Below are positions 28,150 through 37,985 of a stretch of 64,000 nt of DNA, one piece after another. Within the stretch, counting starts at the first letter, position 1. The number at the start of each line of letters is the position of its first letter. Under the pieces are notes generated by a model, which was given only the letters and a program-made list of their open reading frames with translations, was not told the origin of the DNA and ran no database searches. The position numbers and the translations under genes are program-made. The stretch comes from Flavobacteriia bacterium. GTDB taxonomy: Bacteria; Bacteroidota; Bacteroidia; Flavobacteriales_D; Crocinitomicaceae. The DNA lies in the NCBI GenBank assembly GCA_947464135.1, contig CANHVK010000002.1, positions 40,136 through 104,135 of the forward strand, given 5' to 3'.

Positions 28150-28757
28150 ACTCTTTGTTTTAAAAAGTTCTTAATGACAAAATCACTTATTCTTGCAGGT
28201 GCTAATTTCAAATCATATTTCAGCTTTTTAGGATCTTCCTTTTTAAGTAAACTGATAATTTTTTCCATCTCAGATTCACTAAGCTGTGATAAATCCAATT
28301 CCTCTAATCCCACAAATAACAAACTTGATATTGAACCTATCATTGCTAATTTTTTGGTTGTAGTAGGCTGGAATACTAGTGCATTTTTTCCAATGACGAT
28401 ATTTTTCTTAGTTCCATTCGTTAAAAAAACCATTTTCATTGGAATTTGCGTTGAGAGTCCAATTTTGTTTAACGCAAACAGACCAGTAGGCATAATTTTA
28501 ACGTGTTCTTTTTTCGCTAATAACACAGCTATTTCTTCTATCGATGGAAGTACATCGCCAAATACCTTATCTTTAATAGGAATCACATAAATACCTTGTC
28601 CCATACGAACTAAGACTTTCTGCTCAACTAATCGCGAAAGTGCTTTCCTAATGGCTGTTGAAGTACCTAAGTCTTTAAAGTCGGAAGGTAAAATTAATTT
28701 ACCTGGTTTCGATCGCTTAACCTTAGATTCAATTTGGTTGTAAATTGACGCTTCCAT
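28146..28757 (-). CDS. AbiEi/DUF6088-like antitoxin/transcriptional regulator
   Basis: Winged-HTH-like N-terminus (LPSDFKDLGTSTAIRKALSRLVEQKVLVRMGQGIYVIP); 4-nt overlap with the AbiEii gene; ATG at 28757 preferred. Confidence 0.88.
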   Translation of the reverse strand: MEASIYNQIESKVKRSKPGKLILPSDFKDLGTSTAIRKALSRLVEQKVLVRMGQGIYVIPIKDKVFGDVLPSIEEIAVLLAKKEHVKIMPTGLFALNKIGLSTQIPMKMVFLTNGTKKNIVIGKNALVFQPTTTKKLAMIGSISSLLFVGLEELDLSQLSESEMEKIISLLKKEDPKKLKYDLKLAPARISDFVIKNFLKQRV

Positions 28758-28771
28758 ATCACGAATATACA

Positions 28772-28812
28772 AATAATTGTGACAAAAAAATATTCATTAT
28801 GTCACAATTATT
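28772..28812. promoter_or_regulatory. Inverted repeat AATAATTGTGACA-N15-TGTCACAATTATT upstream of abiEi-like gene
   Basis: Perfect 13-bp arms at 28772-28784 and 28800-28812. Confidence 0.85.
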
Positions 28813-28815
28813 CGA

Positions 28816-28832
28816 ATTTAAGTGACTTAAAT
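28816..28832. promoter_or_regulatory. Second palindrome ATTTAAGT-G-ACTTAAAT next to the AbiE operator
   Basis: Perfect 8-bp arms. Confidence 0.65.
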
Positions 28833-28883
28833 ATTCTGAATTAGTAAGTGATTTTATTAGATAACCAACCCTACAATATCTAT

Positions 28884-30416
28884 TTACCTTCCAAAAACAT
28901 CTTTGTATATCTCTTCAATCTGAATAATTTCCGTATCAGTTAATACTTGAAACTCTTTTGCTTTCGCGCGATTAGAAAACTGACCATTATTTTGTTCTAA
29001 AAAATTGACTAACAACGAAATCATTCGATCAGGCATTTCTACTACTTGTTCAAGCTGTTTTTTAAACGTATCAAACGCTTGTAAATAATTGATTTCTTCT
29101 GGAATGACACGATCTAATGTATCTTGCACACAATCATATAAAAACTCAGCTTGTTTGGTAGCATCAAAATAACGATAATAGTCAATCGTTTCATTGATAA
29201 CCTCCACATTGTGATCTTCTGTTTCTGTCCAATCAATAAAATCTAAAATAGAGTGAGAATACGTTTCCAACACTTTTCTATAATCATCTATATGATCTAA
29301 AATAGAAGCTGAAATCGGAAAGATGATGCCCTGTTGTGAGAATTTTTGTTTCGCAAGAATATGATGAATCAGGTAACGGTGTAATCGACCATTTCCATCT
29401 TCAAATGGGTGAATAAAAACAAAACCAAAGGCAATCACAGCCGCCGAAAGAACTGCATCATAGTTGTTTTCTAATAAATTATTGGTTGTAAGTAATCCAT
29501 TCATTAACAAATCAATGTCTTGCCATTTAGCAGAAATATGTTCTGGCAAAGGCATTCCCGTTTCTCGATCATGTTCACCAACAAAGCCTCCCTTTTTTCG
29601 AAATCCGAAGGTTACAAAACGGTTTCCTTCTAAAATGATTTGTTGCAGTCGTAGCAATTCTTCTTTATTTAAACTATTTGCACCTGCCTGACCAATCGCT
29701 TTTCCCCATCTAACAGCACGATTCGTCGGTGGCGTTTCTCCCTCGATCGTGAAAGATGCTTTCGAATCTTTTAATAATAAAAAAGCAGAAGCACGTTGCA
29801 AAACACTCTTTAACACGGAATTCAAATACGTACTATTTACCGCTGATAAATTAGATTGAATGTAATTTTCTAACTTTTCCGTTTTAAAAATTAATGGACA
29901 AAAGTCAACCGTCCCAGGTAAATTATTTATGATACGATGACGAGGAGAGCTTACCCCTTTTATAGCATATTGTATCTTTTCATCGATTAAAGGAACAGCA
30001 TCTTTGATTGTTAAATCAGGAAGATTTAATTTTTTGTTCATTAACCATTCATACAAAAACCATATTTTTCGAGAATACTGTCCGGTTGGTTCTATTTGCA
30101 ATAACTTACAAATTTCTTCTTCAGAAATTTTTAGAAACAGAGATTTAAAAAATAATAAATTAACTCCTTCGTATTTTAAAGCAAATACAAGATGTTTATA
30201 CAAAGTATCCTCAAAAATATTTCTAGATGAAAAAACCCTCCAATCTGCATTTGCATAACTTCTTCGTTTATGACTTATTATTGAAGTTTGAGTAGGATGA
30301 GGAATTGTCAGTTTTAAACCGTGTATTAATGCACTATAACCTACAAGAATACCTTCTTCGGGTGCTTTTTTCCCCTGAAAAACAGTAATTTTTAAAAAAT
30401 AACCTTGACTTTCCAT
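28884..30416 (-). CDS. Fic family protein
   Basis: HPFEDGNGRLHRYLIHHIL Fic motif; SFTIEGE inhibitory-motif-like sequence; ATG at 30416 preferred. Confidence 0.92.
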   Translation of the reverse strand: MESQGYFLKITVFQGKKAPEEGILVGYSALIHGLKLTIPHPTQTSIISHKRRSYANADWRVFSSRNIFEDTLYKHLVFALKYEGVNLLFFKSLFLKISEEEICKLLQIEPTGQYSRKIWFLYEWLMNKKLNLPDLTIKDAVPLIDEKIQYAIKGVSSPRHRIINNLPGTVDFCPLIFKTEKLENYIQSNLSAVNSTYLNSVLKSVLQRASAFLLLKDSKASFTIEGETPPTNRAVRWGKAIGQAGANSLNKEELLRLQQIILEGNRFVTFGFRKKGGFVGEHDRETGMPLPEHISAKWQDIDLLMNGLLTTNNLLENNYDAVLSAAVIAFGFVFIHPFEDGNGRLHRYLIHHILAKQKFSQQGIIFPISASILDHIDDYRKVLETYSHSILDFIDWTETEDHNVEVINETIDYYRYFDATKQAEFLYDCVQDTLDRVIPEEINYLQAFDTFKKQLEQVVEMPDRMISLLVNFLEQNNGQFSNRAKAKEFQVLTDTEIIQIEEIYKDVFGR

Positions 30417-30436
30417 ACACCTCAACAAGAATTAAT

Positions 30437-30506
30437 ATGGAAAAATAGGTATTTTAATGGAAAAAAAGGTACTTTTAGTTATTATTTTGGAAAAATAGTT
30501 ACTTCC
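30437..30506. repeat. Three direct repeats GGAAAAAtAGgTAcTTtt upstream of the Fic gene
   Basis: GGAAAAATAGGTATTTT (30439), GGAAAAAAAGGTACTTTT (30459), GGAAAAATAGTTACTTCC (30489). Confidence 0.75.
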
Positions 30507-31881
30507 CGATACAAAACTTACTGAAAATATTACCCAACAGATCATCCGTACTGATATCACCCGTAATGCTACCTAAATGGAACATTGCTTGTCTGATATC
30601 CATAGCAACGAAGTCACCCGTAATTCCCGTTTCTAAACCGTAATTTGCTTTTTCTAAGGCTTCTGCGGTTTTTTGAAGTTCTTCAACGTGGCGTGCGTTT
30701 GATACAATCACATCTTGTTGTAAGTCCACACCGTGTGTAATTTGATCCACCATCCAAGAAGTCAAACCATCTATTCCTTGACCGGTTAAGGCACTGAGAA
30801 ACAAATGCGGTACAAAATCAACCGAAAGATTGGCAACTAAATCTGCTTTGTTTATGATTAATACAATTTTTTTATCCGGATATGCTGCTTGTAATTCGTT
30901 TGCCCAAGCAGTTACTTCGGCAAGTGTATTCGTTGTGGCATCGGCTAACAATAGCACCAATTGCGCTTGTTGAATTTTTTGTTTAGAACGTTCAATACCA
31001 ATAGCTTCTATTTTGTCTGAGTCTGAATCACTCAGACCTTCACGGATTCCAGCCGTATCAATCAAACGGAATAAAATACCATCAATATTTAAGGTTTCCT
31101 CAATTACGTCTCGGGTAGTACCAGCAATATTGCTTACAATAGCGCGTTCTTCGCCTAATAATTGGTTTAGCAAGGTACTTTTTCCTGTATTTGGCGCACC
31201 CACAATCGCCACTGGAACACCGTTTTTCAAGGCATTTCCTAGTTCAAAAGATTTGATTAATTTTTGAATATAAGCCAATACATCTTGAACCAATTGTTTC
31301 AATTCTGTGCGATCGGCAAACTCTACATCTTCTTCTGAAAAATCAAGTTCTAACTCCACCAAACTCGCAAAGTGAATCAACTTTTCACGTAAATCTCTTA
31401 ATTCATTGGAAAAGGATCCACGCATTTGATTCATCGCCATTTGGTGTGCTCGTTTAGACTGCGAAGAAATTAAGTCAGCCACTGCTTCCGCTTGAGATAA
31501 ATCCATCTTCCCATTCATGAAAGCACGCATCGTAAACTCCCCTGGTTCTGCCATACGACAACCATTGGAAGTTAATAATTGTAATACTTGTTGTTGAATA
31601 TACACCGAACCATGACACGCAATCTCAACAGTTTGTTCACCTGTAAAACTCTTCCCTTCGTGCAACACAGTCACTAATACCTCATCGATGATTTCTTCTC
31701 CTTTGCGAATACGTCCAAAATGAGCGGTATGCGTCGTAACATCCACCAACGATTTAGAAAAAATTGACGACACAATTTCAAAAGCTTTATTTCCCGAAAC
31801 ACGGATTACAGCTATCGCTCCCATCCCATTCGCTGTAGAAAGTGCACAAATTGTATCGTTGTTCTTAACTAAGTAGTTCAT
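30499..31881 (-). CDS. mnmE: tRNA modification GTPase MnmE
   Basis: GAPNTGKSTLLNQLLG, AGTTRDVIEE, DTAGIRE, C-terminal FSKFCIGK. Confidence 0.98.
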   Translation of the reverse strand: MNYLVKNNDTICALSTANGMGAIAVIRVSGNKAFEIVSSIFSKSLVDVTTHTAHFGRIRKGEEIIDEVLVTVLHEGKSFTGEQTVEIACHGSVYIQQQVLQLLTSNGCRMAEPGEFTMRAFMNGKMDLSQAEAVADLISSQSKRAHQMAMNQMRGSFSNELRDLREKLIHFASLVELELDFSEEDVEFADRTELKQLVQDVLAYIQKLIKSFELGNALKNGVPVAIVGAPNTGKSTLLNQLLGEERAIVSNIAGTTRDVIEETLNIDGILFRLIDTAGIREGLSDSDSDKIEAIGIERSKQKIQQAQLVLLLADATTNTLAEVTAWANELQAAYPDKKIVLIINKADLVANLSVDFVPHLFLSALTGQGIDGLTSWMVDQITHGVDLQQDVIVSNARHVEELQKTAEALEKANYGLETGITGDFVAMDIRQAMFHLGSITGDISTDDLLGNIFSKFCIGK

Positions 31882-31903
31882 TTTTTAATTTTATGTTTTT
31901 CCC

Positions 31904-31931
31904 TGTCTTCGACTACGCTCAGACGGACGGG
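31904..31931 (+). repeat. Dispersed 28-bp repeat TGTCTTCGACTACGCTCAGACGGACGGG, copy 1
   Basis: Identical to 32423-32450; shortened copy at 31945-31961. Confidence 0.95.
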
Positions 31932-32004
31932 TAATTAATTTTTTACGCTCAGATGGACGGGAAGTTTATTATTCTTGTCTGGCAGAACGAAGCCGTGTAA
32001 GTCA

Positions 32005-32024
32005 GGCTGAGCGAAGTCGAAGCC
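32005..32024 (-). repeat. Inverted related repeat element (GGCTGAGCGAAGTCGAAGCC)
   Basis: CTGAGCGAAGTCGAAG is the inverse form of CTTCGACTACGCTCAG; abuts the truncated hemoglobin stop codon. Confidence 0.85.
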
Positions 32025-32374
32025 TAATTCACCCCTGTTTTATTCTGTATCGTCCAACCAATCAATGTAGCGCGTTGCTTTGCCATTTCTGCTTTTTCTC
32101 CTGTAAACAAAGAATCAACCGTCGAATGAAAAAGCGCTATCCATCGATCAAAATGTGCTTTTTCCAAGGGCATGTGCATGTGTTTATCTGTAACGTTTGT
32201 CGTGTAACCTGGCTCATCCAACAAAACAAAAGACCAAAAATGAATCATCTTTGGCATATGAATATCGAAGTCCAACTGCTTAAAAAATGGTGCCAAACTT
32301 TCATCCTTTAGCACCTTTCCATAAAAAGTATTGACTAAAATTTCAATATCTTGTTTTGTGGTAATGTCTTTCAT
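32024..32374 (-). CDS. Group III truncated hemoglobin
   Basis: MKDITTKQDIEILVNTFYGKVLKDESLAPFF...PKMIHFWSFVLL...H..M..HFDRWIALF. Confidence 0.88.
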   Translation of the reverse strand: MKDITTKQDIEILVNTFYGKVLKDESLAPFFKQLDFDIHMPKMIHFWSFVLLDEPGYTTNVTDKHMHMPLEKAHFDRWIALFHSTVDSLFTGEKAEMAKQRATLIGWTIQNKTGVN

Positions 32375-32422
32375 CGAATTTGATATTGTTAAGACTTATT
32401 GTCAATTGTTTGTCCTCCCCCT

Positions 32423-32450
32423 TGTCTTCGACTACGCTCAGACGGACGGG
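32423..32450 (+). repeat. Dispersed 28-bp repeat, copy 2
   Basis: Identical to 31904-31931. Confidence 0.95.
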
Positions 32451-32465
32451 GTGTGATTTATCTTG

Positions 32466-32996
32466 TCAGAATGAGCTTGTCGAATCCTTAAACCAACTCG
32501 CGTATTTCACGTAATTATCCGCGATGCGTTGTACTTCACCTTTGAATAATTCAGGAGTTAGCGTTTTAACTTTTTTTGCTGGAACACCTGCATATACGCT
32601 CCATGATTCTACGCGTGTACCTTCCAATAAAACAGCTCCAGCTGCAATGATGCAGTTCGATTCTATATGACAATTATCCATCACGATCGATCCCATTCCA
32701 ATCAAGACATTATCTTCAACCGTGCAACCGTGCACCAAGGCATTGTGTCCTACTGAAACGTTATTTCCTAAATTCGTTTTTGTCTTTTCATAGGTAGCGT
32801 GAATTACCGCTCCATCTTGAATGTTTACTTTATTTCCAAATTTGATGGAGTTTACATCCCCACGTACCACCGCAGAAAACCAAACCGAACATTGGTCACC
32901 CATCTCTACATCCCCAACAATCGTTGCATTTTCAGCAAACCAACAATCTTCTCCATATTTCGGAGTAAAACCTCTACATTCTTTGATTAATGCCAT
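32466..32996 (-). CDS. Gamma carbonic anhydrase family (left-handed beta-helix) protein
   Basis: Hexapeptide repeats; SVWFSAVVRGDVNSIKFGNKVNIQDGAVIHATY; SVGHNALVHGCTVEDNVLIGMGSIVMD. Confidence 0.94.
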   Translation of the reverse strand: MALIKECRGFTPKYGEDCWFAENATIVGDVEMGDQCSVWFSAVVRGDVNSIKFGNKVNIQDGAVIHATYEKTKTNLGNNVSVGHNALVHGCTVEDNVLIGMGSIVMDNCHIESNCIIAAGAVLLEGTRVESWSVYAGVPAKKVKTLTPELFKGEVQRIADNYVKYASWFKDSTSSF

Positions 32997-32998
32997 AA

Positions 32999-34003
32999 CT
33001 ATGCGATTGACTCTACTTTTAAAATTCCTTTTTTCACTAATAATTGCGCTATTTGAACCGCGTTTGTTGCAGCTCCTTTGCGAAGATTATCAGCAACAAT
33101 CCAAAGATTTAATGTATTTGGATTAGACTCATCACGACGAATACGACCTACAAAAACATCATCTTTTGCCTCTGCATATTTCGGCATAGGATACGAATTT
33201 GTTGTTGGGTCATCTTTCAACGTTACCCCTGGAGTATCATGTAAAATTTTACGAACTTCCGCTAAATCAAAATCATTTTCAAATTCGATGTTTACCGCTT
33301 CTGAATGTCCACCAACTACAGGAACACGCACCGCAGTAGCCGTTACCTGAATTGCAGGATCCAAAATCTTTTTAGGTTCATTCATCAATTTCATTTCTTC
33401 TTTCGTATATCCGTTATCTAAAAACGTATCACAATGTGGTATACAATTTTTATCTATCGGATAATGGTAAGCCATATCACCAGCAATACCAGCACGCTCA
33501 TTTTCCATTTGTTTTACAGCCTTCACACCAGTACCCGTAATCGACTGATAAGTAGAAACAATAACACGTTTAATTTTGTATTTTTTATGTAAAGGAGCCA
33601 TCACCATCACCATTTGAATAGTGCTACAATTTGGATTAGCAATAATCATATCTTCTGCTGTCAACACATCCCCATTGATTTCTGGAACTACCAACTTTTT
33701 TGTTGGATCCATACGCCAAGCAGAACTATTGTCAATGACATACGTCCCAACTTCTGCAAACTTTGGTGCCCATTCCAACGAAGTGTCTCCACCTGCAGAA
33801 AAAATAGCTACATCAGGTTTCATTGTAACAGCCGTTTCTAAACCAACAACCTTATACAATTGTGATCCAAACGAAATTTCTTGTCCTACCGACTTTTCTG
33901 AAGCCACAGGAATCAACTCTGTTATTGGGAAATTTTGTTCACGCAACACGGTAAGCATCACATTACCAACCATACCTGTTGCACCTACAACTGCTACTCT
34001 CAT
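32999..34003 (-). CDS. asd: Aspartate-semialdehyde dehydrogenase
   Basis: MRVAVVGATGMVGNVML, NPNCSTIQMVM, VVGGHSEAVN; ATG at 34003 preferred. Confidence 0.96.
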   Translation of the reverse strand: MRVAVVGATGMVGNVMLTVLREQNFPITELIPVASEKSVGQEISFGSQLYKVVGLETAVTMKPDVAIFSAGGDTSLEWAPKFAEVGTYVIDNSSAWRMDPTKKLVVPEINGDVLTAEDMIIANPNCSTIQMVMVMAPLHKKYKIKRVIVSTYQSITGTGVKAVKQMENERAGIAGDMAYHYPIDKNCIPHCDTFLDNGYTKEEMKLMNEPKKILDPAIQVTATAVRVPVVGGHSEAVNIEFENDFDLAEVRKILHDTPGVTLKDDPTTNSYPMPKYAEAKDDVFVGRIRRDESNPNTLNLWIVADNLRKGAATNAVQIAQLLVKKGILKVESIA

Positions 34004-34065
34004 TTTATAATTTTTAAATGTGCTAACCAAAATTACTATTTTTGGGCGCACTTAACACAATCTAA

Positions 34066-36615
34066 ATGCGTTCGATTTTAATTTTTATAGGAATATTCTG
34101 TCCTTTATTCATTTTCAGTCAAGTAGAAGAGCAATTTACCGATGGCAATTTTACTTTAAAACCCAATTGGATGGGGACCGATACCAAATTCGAAATAAAC
34201 TCTTCTTTTCAGTTAAAAACAAAAGACATTCAAGAAGATACAGCTTTTTTAAGTGTGAAACACGAACTAACCACTATAGAAGACAAAGAATGGCGTTTTT
34301 GGATTAAACAATCGTTTTCACCTTCAGCAAATAATTTTTCAAGGATTTATCTAACAGCTTCTTCGTATGATTTGAAAACCCAACCCGATGGCTATTTTCT
34401 TCAATTTGGAGAAAGCGGAACAGTAGATGCCATTCGATTATTTAAATCAGAAAACAAGGTAGTTAAAGAATTAGGAAATGGAACACCTGGAGCCATTGCA
34501 ACAAATTTTATCGTTACTGTAAAAGTAGTGCGAGAAAAAGATGGAACGTGGAAACTTTTTACAGACTATAATGGTGGAGATAATTACATACAAGAATTTG
34601 CAGTCAATGAAAACTCTTCGTTAACTGGTTCTTTTTTCGGATTTTTCTGTAAATACACTAAAACGAATGCCTCCAAATTTTACTTTGATAATGTTTACAT
34701 AGGTCCAAAAATTGTAGACAAAATTCCGCCTCAATTAAGCGGAATTACCGTTAAAAACGAAAATCAAATCTTGGTAACTTTTTCTGAAAAAATAGATACA
34801 ACCTTTATTTATAATGTAGATAACTATTTAATTTCGAATAACTCTGTCTTTTCAGTAAAAAGAGATTCAATCAAACAAAATACACTATTACTTACATTAA
34901 ATAACAACTTAATTAATGCGAGTTTATATACATTGAATGTGCTTAAAATTCAAGATTTAAGCGGAAATATAAGTTCAAATTTATCCCAAAGTTTTAACTT
35001 CTTAATTGCCGAAAAACCACTTCCTGGTGATGTAATATTTAATGAAATCATGGCGAATCCTTCTCCCCCAGTTGGGTTAGCAGAATTGGAATACATTGAA
35101 GTTTATAACAATAGTAATAAATATTTTAACCTTGAAAATTGGATAGTAACCGACGGAACAAGCAAAGGGAAAATAGCAAATGGTTGGTTGGCTCCACATA
35201 CCTATCGATTATTATGTAATACCAACAGTTTGGCATTTATGAATCAAGCGTTGGGAGTTACCAGTTTTCCAAGTTTAAACAACAGCGGGGATAAAGTTCA
35301 ATTATTGGATAGTGCTGGTATTTTACTCGATCAAATTGAGTACGATGTAACGTGGTATCACGATGAAAACAAAAGCAAAGGTGGCTGGAGTTTAGAAAGA
35401 ATCAATCCCAATCATCCATGTAGTGATGGAAATAATTGGAAAGCAAGCACACACTTTGACGGCGGAACACCAGGTGAGCAGAATTCCGTTTTTGATCCTG
35501 TAAAAAAGATAGAACCTATTGAAATTTCAATGTTTGATGTCTCAGATAGTGTGAATTTAAAACTTGTTTTTAATCAGCAAGTTAAATCTGATAAAAAAGC
35601 ACTTACCTTTTCCAATAATCTTACTTTAGATACCCTCATCGATTTGCCAACGAGTTGGAACATTAAGTTGAAAACACAGATAGAAGTTTCAAAAGAAAAT
35701 ACCCTAACTATCTCAAAAATTCAAAATTGCTGGGGCGATACATTTTCCATTTCTATTCCTTTTGCGTTATCCGAAATTCCAACAACAGGAGATTTAGTGA
35801 TCAATGAAATTCTTTTCAATCCGTATGCTGATGGTTCCGATTTTGTGGAAATAAAAAACATATCAAACAAATGGATTAATACCAATTCGCTTGCGTTGGG
35901 AAATATAAGCCAAGGTATTTTAACATCTGAAAAAATAACTACAAATCACTATGTAAAACCAGGTGAAATAATCTTTTTTGCATCAGAAAAAGAAAGTATT
36001 ACTGAACATTATCCTTTAACAAATTCAAATCAATTTATAGCGAATAAAATACCTTCTTACAATAATGATTCTGGAACGGTTATATTACTGTATAACAATA
36101 CTCTATTAGACAAGGTTAGTTATCAATATAATTGGCATTTTTCATTGTTGAATGATTTCGATGGGAAATCTCTGGAAAGAATCAATACAAGCAATGCAAG
36201 TCAAGATAAATCCAATTGGCAAACCGCATCTCAAACCGCTGGATTTGCAACACCTGGGAATGAAAATTCACATTCTTTTAAATCGTCGAATCAGCCAAAT
36301 GAATCAACTTTTCTAACCACATCCGTTTTATCCCCTAATAACGATGGTGTCGATGATTTATTGGAGTTAAATTTTAATACATCATTAGATGAAATAACCT
36401 CCACTGTTACTGTTTATCAGCCGAATGGTGAAGTTGTGAAACATTGGTTGAAAAATGAATTTATTGGTAAACAAAATAAAAAACATTGGGACGGAATTGA
36501 TAACAAAGGCCAACGAATCAAAACGGGAATGTATCTACTTGTTGTAGAAAACCTTAATGTAAGTAATGGAATTCAAGAAACAATAAAAATTCCTTTTGCG
36601 GCGACCATAGACTAA
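34066..36615 (+). CDS. Secreted lamin-tail-domain protein with C-terminal gliding/FlgD-like domain
   Basis: GDVIFNEIMANPSPP...LEYIEVYNNSNKYFNLENW and GDLVINEILFNPYADGSDFVEIKN (two LTD-like domains); C-terminal SPNNDGVDDLLEL...WDGIDNKGQRIKTGMYLLVVE. Confidence 0.85.
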   Translation: MRSILIFIGIFCPLFIFSQVEEQFTDGNFTLKPNWMGTDTKFEINSSFQLKTKDIQEDTAFLSVKHELTTIEDKEWRFWIKQSFSPSANNFSRIYLTASSYDLKTQPDGYFLQFGESGTVDAIRLFKSENKVVKELGNGTPGAIATNFIVTVKVVREKDGTWKLFTDYNGGDNYIQEFAVNENSSLTGSFFGFFCKYTKTNASKFYFDNVYIGPKIVDKIPPQLSGITVKNENQILVTFSEKIDTTFIYNVDNYLISNNSVFSVKRDSIKQNTLLLTLNNNLINASLYTLNVLKIQDLSGNISSNLSQSFNFLIAEKPLPGDVIFNEIMANPSPPVGLAELEYIEVYNNSNKYFNLENWIVTDGTSKGKIANGWLAPHTYRLLCNTNSLAFMNQALGVTSFPSLNNSGDKVQLLDSAGILLDQIEYDVTWYHDENKSKGGWSLERINPNHPCSDGNNWKASTHFDGGTPGEQNSVFDPVKKIEPIEISMFDVSDSVNLKLVFNQQVKSDKKALTFSNNLTLDTLIDLPTSWNIKLKTQIEVSKENTLTISKIQNCWGDTFSISIPFALSEIPTTGDLVINEILFNPYADGSDFVEIKNISNKWINTNSLALGNISQGILTSEKITTNHYVKPGEIIFFASEKESITEHYPLTNSNQFIANKIPSYNNDSGTVILLYNNTLLDKVSYQYNWHFSLLNDFDGKSLERINTSNASQDKSNWQTASQTAGFATPGNENSHSFKSSNQPNESTFLTTSVLSPNNDGVDDLLELNFNTSLDEITSTVTVYQPNGEVVKHWLKNEFIGKQNKKHWDGIDNKGQRIKTGMYLLVVENLNVSNGIQETIKIPFAATID

Positions 36616-36649
36616 TTTATTTGTAAGATTTACTTACATTAGTTCCTTT

Positions 36650-37894
36650 ATGGATAATCAACAAGCGCTTTCTTCCGACAAATTTTCTGGATACCAAAAA
36701 TTTGTCATTACTATATTAGCACTCACTCAATTCACGGTAGTATTAGACTTTATGGTGATGTCTCCCCTTGGGGATTTACTCATGAAATCGATGCAACTTA
36801 CTACCAAACAATTTGGTATTGCTGTATTTTCATATGCATTTAGTGCTGGAATTTCTGGTTTTTTAACTGCGGGTTTTGCCGATAGTTTTGACCGAAAAAA
36901 ACTATTGCTTTTCTTTTACATTGGATTTATCGTTGGAACCTTATTTTGTGGTTTAGCAACTAATTTCTATTTGTTAGTTGCTGCTAGGGTTTTTACAGGA
37001 ATTTTTGGCGGAGTTATCGGATCCATTTCGATGGCGATTGTTTCCGATTTATTTCCTATTGAAAAAAGAGGAAGGGTGATGGGATTTTTACAAATGGGGT
37101 TCGGAGCAAGTCAAGTTTTAGGTATTCCAATTAGTTTATACATTGCTAACCACTTTGGATGGCAATCTCCTTTCTTCCTAATTGTAGGTATGGCTTTTGT
37201 TATTTGGTCATTTATAATGCTAAAAATGAAACCAATTACTAAGCATTTAGAAGTAAAAAATAAGGATACAAATGCGTTACAACATTTAGTGCATACCATT
37301 CAAAATCGAAATTATAGAATTGGTTTTTTAACTACAGCGTTGATGTCATTGGGTGGTTTTATGATTATGCCTTGGGGTAGTGTTTATGCTATTAACAACT
37401 TACATGTTACCCAAGAGCAACTTCCACTATTATTTATGATTGCTGGAGTAGCGACGTTGTTAATGATGCCACTCATTGGTAAAATAAGTGATAAGATAAA
37501 TAAATTTACCATTTTTACTTTCGCTTCTGCCTGGATGATTATCGTAGTTGTAATCTATGCAAATTTAGGCGCGACTTCATTTGCGATAGTAGTTATTCTA
37601 AATGTATTGATGATGATGGGCGTAATGGCGAGAATGGTTCCTAGCGTAGCATTAGTTTCTGAATTACCAAAACTTCAAGATAGGGGCGCTTTTATGAGTG
37701 TTAATTCTTCTTTACAACAAATGGCTGGTGGTATTGCCGCAGCGATTGGCGGAATGATTGTCGTTCAAAAAGATGTGAATAGCCCTATAGAACACTATGA
37801 TACATTGGCTTATGTTGTTAGTTTTTTTGTTATTCTATGTGTCATAATGTTATATCGTGTGCAAAGAATTCTTAAGGAAACTAAATCCGTTTAA
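36650..37894 (+). CDS. MFS transporter
   Basis: 12-TM pattern; GFADSFDRKKLLL, IVSDLFPIEKRGRVMGFLQMGFGASQVLG. Confidence 0.92.
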   Translation: MDNQQALSSDKFSGYQKFVITILALTQFTVVLDFMVMSPLGDLLMKSMQLTTKQFGIAVFSYAFSAGISGFLTAGFADSFDRKKLLLFFYIGFIVGTLFCGLATNFYLLVAARVFTGIFGGVIGSISMAIVSDLFPIEKRGRVMGFLQMGFGASQVLGIPISLYIANHFGWQSPFFLIVGMAFVIWSFIMLKMKPITKHLEVKNKDTNALQHLVHTIQNRNYRIGFLTTALMSLGGFMIMPWGSVYAINNLHVTQEQLPLLFMIAGVATLLMMPLIGKISDKINKFTIFTFASAWMIIVVVIYANLGATSFAIVVILNVLMMMGVMARMVPSVALVSELPKLQDRGAFMSVNSSLQQMAGGIAAAIGGMIVVQKDVNSPIEHYDTLAYVVSFFVILCVIMLYRVQRILKETKSV

Positions 37895-37985
37895 TTTTCG
37901 TGAAAATATATCCCAAAAAGTAACTTGAGTTTTGTAATTAACCTGAAAAAAATAACTTTGTATAGAACATTATTTAATTCTTGGT

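Noticed and set aside
20440-30500. Prophage or integrative element
   Set aside because: No integrase, transposase, structural phage or conjugation genes seen in the island.
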